64,000 nucleotides of DNA from G963665085 sp963665085 (GTDB lineage: Bacteria; Bacteroidota; Bacteroidia; Bacteroidales; JAAAOM01): contig CAXXXS010000001.1 of assembly GCA_963665085.2 (NCBI GenBank), positions 4,154,001 through 4,218,000 on the forward strand, written 5' to 3'. The notes under the pieces are model-generated. The model was not told the DNA's origin. It made no database searches and saw only the letters and a program-made list of their open reading frames with translations. Each line of letters starts with the position of its first letter. Within the stretch, counting starts at the first letter, position 1. A program made the position numbers and the translations under genes. Below are positions 62,222 to 64,000 of the stretch, piece after piece.

Positions 62222-62674
62222 TTAAACTATAGATAAATCAGAATGTTCAGAAGCTTGATATATATGTTGAACATTACCCTTAAATAAATCATCCAGAAAA
62301 AGAGGAAAAGTAATATCTGTTTCATTCAAGATAAAGTAATCTATTTGAGGATAGGAAGTATAATTTTGAGCAAATAATGATCCCACAGCAATAATTTTAG
62401 CTGAGAACTTTTCTAAGTATTTTAAAACGACATCGACATTATCTTTTTGATTAGATATTCCACTTAGAATGATATAATCAGCCCATTCGAAATCTATATC
62501 CTTTATTTTATTAATATTCAAATCGATTATTTTTTTTGTCCACCAATGAGGTAGAAGTGCAGAAACTTTTTTTATTTCAATAGGAGTATCAGTTTTTTTT
62601 AAAAGAAACCTTGAACTAATATTAAAACGATAATATGTATCTGAACATTTCGGATAAAGCATAATTACATTCAT
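62222..62674 (-). CDS. Stand-alone B12-binding-like domain, related to the N-terminus of B12-dependent radical SAM proteins
   Basis: The product has 150 residues. The sequence follows the N-terminal cobalamin-binding part of HpnR/Mg-cyclase-type radical SAM enzymes from the first strand to the end of the domain: MNVIMLYPK, KVSALLPHWWTKKIIDLN, WADYIILSGI, KIIAVGSLFA and IDYFILNETDITFPLFLDDL. It stops where the linker to the radical SAM barrel would begin. There is no CxxxCxxC cluster motif and no room downstream (63 bp to the desaturase) for a relic. The N-terminus is complete. It could be a real cobalamin or ligand sensor, or a domain remnant. It is the presumed first gene of the desaturase-synthetase operon. 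Confidence 0.7.
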   Translation of the reverse strand: MNVIMLYPKCSDTYYRFNISSRFLLKKTDTPIEIKKVSALLPHWWTKKIIDLNINKIKDIDFEWADYIILSGISNQKDNVDVVLKYLEKFSAKIIAVGSLFAQNYTSYPQIDYFILNETDITFPLFLDDLFKGNVQHIYQASEHSDLSIV

Positions 62675-62822
62675 CTCTTTGTTTTTTTATGGTATGTTAA
62701 AGTTACGATCCGTATTTTTTTGATTAAAAAATAAGGGACTAGAGTTATAAGTAAAGGGTGAGAATAGTTAAATTAAAAGTGAATAACATAAAATAAGGGG
62801 GAGTGTTATTCGCCCCTATGGC

Positions 62823-63668
62823 TTATAGAATTTCTTTTACTGTTAACAGATGTTGACGAGAGACAGGAATAGTATCTTTTGTGAATTCAAGGCTTAACCA
62901 ATACGTATTAAAGTTTTTATGAAGTTTTTTAATGTATTGTATATTTACTAAACTAGTACGATGGGTTCTAATAAAGTTATTGAATTCAGTTAGTTGCTGT
63001 TCTATTCTTTTTAAAGTGTTGCGAACCATTCTCTTTTTTACAACAGCTTCATCAAAATATCCAATTTCTACATAGTTGTCTGCAGATTTTACATAAACAA
63101 TATCTGAAACTTGTATTCTAAAATTATCTGAATCATTATCTGATTTAATTTCAATAACTTTATTGTCATAACTCTCTGTAACTTTCCTGAGTTTTTCTTT
63201 TAATTCCCGTACTTCATTAGAATACTTGTTTAAACGTTGTTGAAGGGTAAAGAAATTGTTTTTAAGATAGATAGTGATCGGAAGGCTCATACAAATGAAA
63301 ATAACTCGAACAACGCTGTTAAAAGTGGTCGTGTTTTGACCAACATAATGGATATAAAATATAAATCCTAAAGAAGTAGCTACAATTTGGAAAAAATAAT
63401 ACAGGGGGAGATAAATAACATTTTGAGTTATTTCTTTTCCTGTTTGGAAAATAACTTTCTGAAATATTAACTGAGAAATAAATAAAGTAATCAGGACAAT
63501 TACCCCAAAACCAGAAATAAACAATAGCTTGTTTTCAAAGTCAAATTTATCAAAAGAAAATGGTTGGAAAAACTGTATAAATAATATAATAGAAATTGCT
63601 ATTCCAAGATATGTGCGGAAATTTCTTTTAGTTAAAATTATAAACTGATTAATTTTATTATTTGTCAA
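62823..63668 (-). CDS. Membrane-anchored LytTR-family transcriptional regulator
   Basis: The product has 281 residues. The N-terminal half has four hydrophobic segments (~15-135), followed by a short coiled coil (NEVRELKEKLRKVTESYDNK) and a C-terminal LytTR DNA-binding domain (~175-281) with DIVYVKSADNYVEI, KRMVRNTLKRIEQQL, FIRTHRTSLVNIQYIKKL and IPVSRQHLLTVK. No receiver domain is present, so it senses directly through the membrane part and belongs to the membrane-LytTR regulator class. It is 148 bp upstream of the B12-domain gene on the same strand and may regulate that operon. A possible promoter lies at 63716-63723. Confidence 0.9.
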   Translation of the reverse strand: MTNNKINQFIILTKRNFRTYLGIAISIILFIQFFQPFSFDKFDFENKLLFISGFGVIVLITLFISQLIFQKVIFQTGKEITQNVIYLPLYYFFQIVATSLGFIFYIHYVGQNTTTFNSVVRVIFICMSLPITIYLKNNFFTLQQRLNKYSNEVRELKEKLRKVTESYDNKVIEIKSDNDSDNFRIQVSDIVYVKSADNYVEIGYFDEAVVKKRMVRNTLKRIEQQLTEFNNFIRTHRTSLVNIQYIKKLHKNFNTYWLSLEFTKDTIPVSRQHLLTVKEIL

Positions 63669-63715
63669 GTTCAGCGTCTAAATTTAAATGAATTTTTTTC
63701 AGAACAATATAGGCT

Positions 63716-63723
63716 CAAAGGTA
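63716..63723 (-). promoter_or_regulatory. Putative -7 element for the LytTR gene
   Basis: On the minus strand this reads TACCTTTG, matching TAnnTTTG, about 47 bp before the ATG at 63668. The -33 position shows only a partial match (GTTCGC). Confidence 0.4.
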
Positions 63724-63836
63724 GGATTTTTAAGAATGCGAACATAATTTGTTAAAGAGTATCAGTCTCTTAAATTTAGAATAAGAAATACTTTCAGTTT
63801 ATTTTTATAACGAAGCTTTGGGCTATGAAAAAATAG

Positions 63837-64000
63837 TTACTTAACAATACTGTCAATCCAATTTGCAAGTTCTACCAAATCATAATCTCCACTATGTGGA
63901 CGATCCCAGGGGAGAGCCAAATCAACATCAAAACCATGGTTTTGAAGATATGTTCCAAAAATTACGGGAATATCTAAGCTTGTATCTTTGTCTTTAGCTC
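63837..64000 (-). CDS. C-terminal end of an alpha/beta-hydrolase-like protein (partial)
   Basis: A minus-strand reading frame enters at the right edge and stops at 63837-63839. The visible 53 residues end in FGTYLQNHGFDVDLALPWDR and then PHSGDYDLVELANWIDSIVK. The pattern L-P-W-D-x-P-H-S-G-D-Y-D-L-x-E-L-x-x-W-I, with a His after a substrate-facing loop, is typical of the C-terminal catalytic His region of tannase-subtype-B-like or related secreted alpha/beta hydrolases. The N-terminus, signal and nucleophile lie outside the window. It is separated from the LytTR gene by 168 bp. Confidence 0.7.
   Translation of the reverse strand, partial: AKDKDTSLDIPVIFGTYLQNHGFDVDLALPWDRPHSGDYDLVELANWIDSIVK

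Noticed and set aside
1..64000. tRNA, rRNA, CRISPR, insertion sequence or phage genes
   Set aside because: Looked for in all intergenic stretches; no cloverleaf-like sequence, regular spacer-repeat pattern, transposase or integrase ORF was found. Small elements may still be missed by eye.

Overview
The window reads as chromosomal DNA of a free-living Bacteroidota, probably a Marinilabiliales/Bacteroidales-type bacterium. It is AT-rich and has a SusC/SusD pair, a hybrid two-component regulator with an AraC output, a protein with a T9SS-like C-terminal tail, lipoproteins with acidic residues after the lipidated Cys, an HYC_CC_PP-type protein and several TAnnTTTG promoter elements. I see no rRNA, tRNA, CRISPR array, insertion sequence or phage gene. 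Both ends cut through genes.

Layout. (1) 1-5394, minus: a signalling cluster of a six-PAS histidine kinase, an Rcp1-like response regulator and a double-receiver hybrid kinase (truncated). (2) 5684-6608: a small orphan protein gene with its own terminator, preceded by an array of 21-bp degenerate tandem repeats and a 20-nt T run. (3) 6609-13787: housekeeping and mixed genes: purT, an Nramp metal transporter with an SDR and a DsrE-like protein, a T9SS-tail protein, a small HD (alarmone-hydrolase-like) protein, an AraC regulator and a surface lipoprotein. (4) 14113-39429: a polysaccharide-utilisation-type locus. A minus-strand run of eleven genes goes from SusC and SusD through two GH106 rhamnosidase-like lipoproteins, six different ester hydrolases and one small secreted beta protein. 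A hybrid two-component regulator is transcribed divergently. The content suggests uptake and stripping of an acylated, rhamnose-bearing glycan or phenolic glycoside. (5) 39632-56700, plus: a heavy-metal (probably copper/silver and a second metal) resistance island. It holds an HMA-AraC regulator, an SO_0444-type permease fused to HMA, an HYC_CC_PP protein, and two complete RND efflux sets (pump, adaptor, TolC) with HMA and His-rich accessory proteins. Intergenic repeats lie between some of these genes. (6) 57126-62674: a cold/stress-flavoured neighbourhood. On the plus strand are RRM protein, cold-shock protein, nitronate monooxygenase, RpoD-like sigma factor and a second cold-shock-domain protein. 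Converging on the minus strand are a lone B12-binding domain, a fatty acid desaturase and a RelA/SpoT-type synthetase. (7) 62823-64000, minus: a membrane LytTR regulator and the C-terminal end of another gene.

Most assignments come from motifs and remembered family features, not from searches. Substrate and metal specificities are inference.
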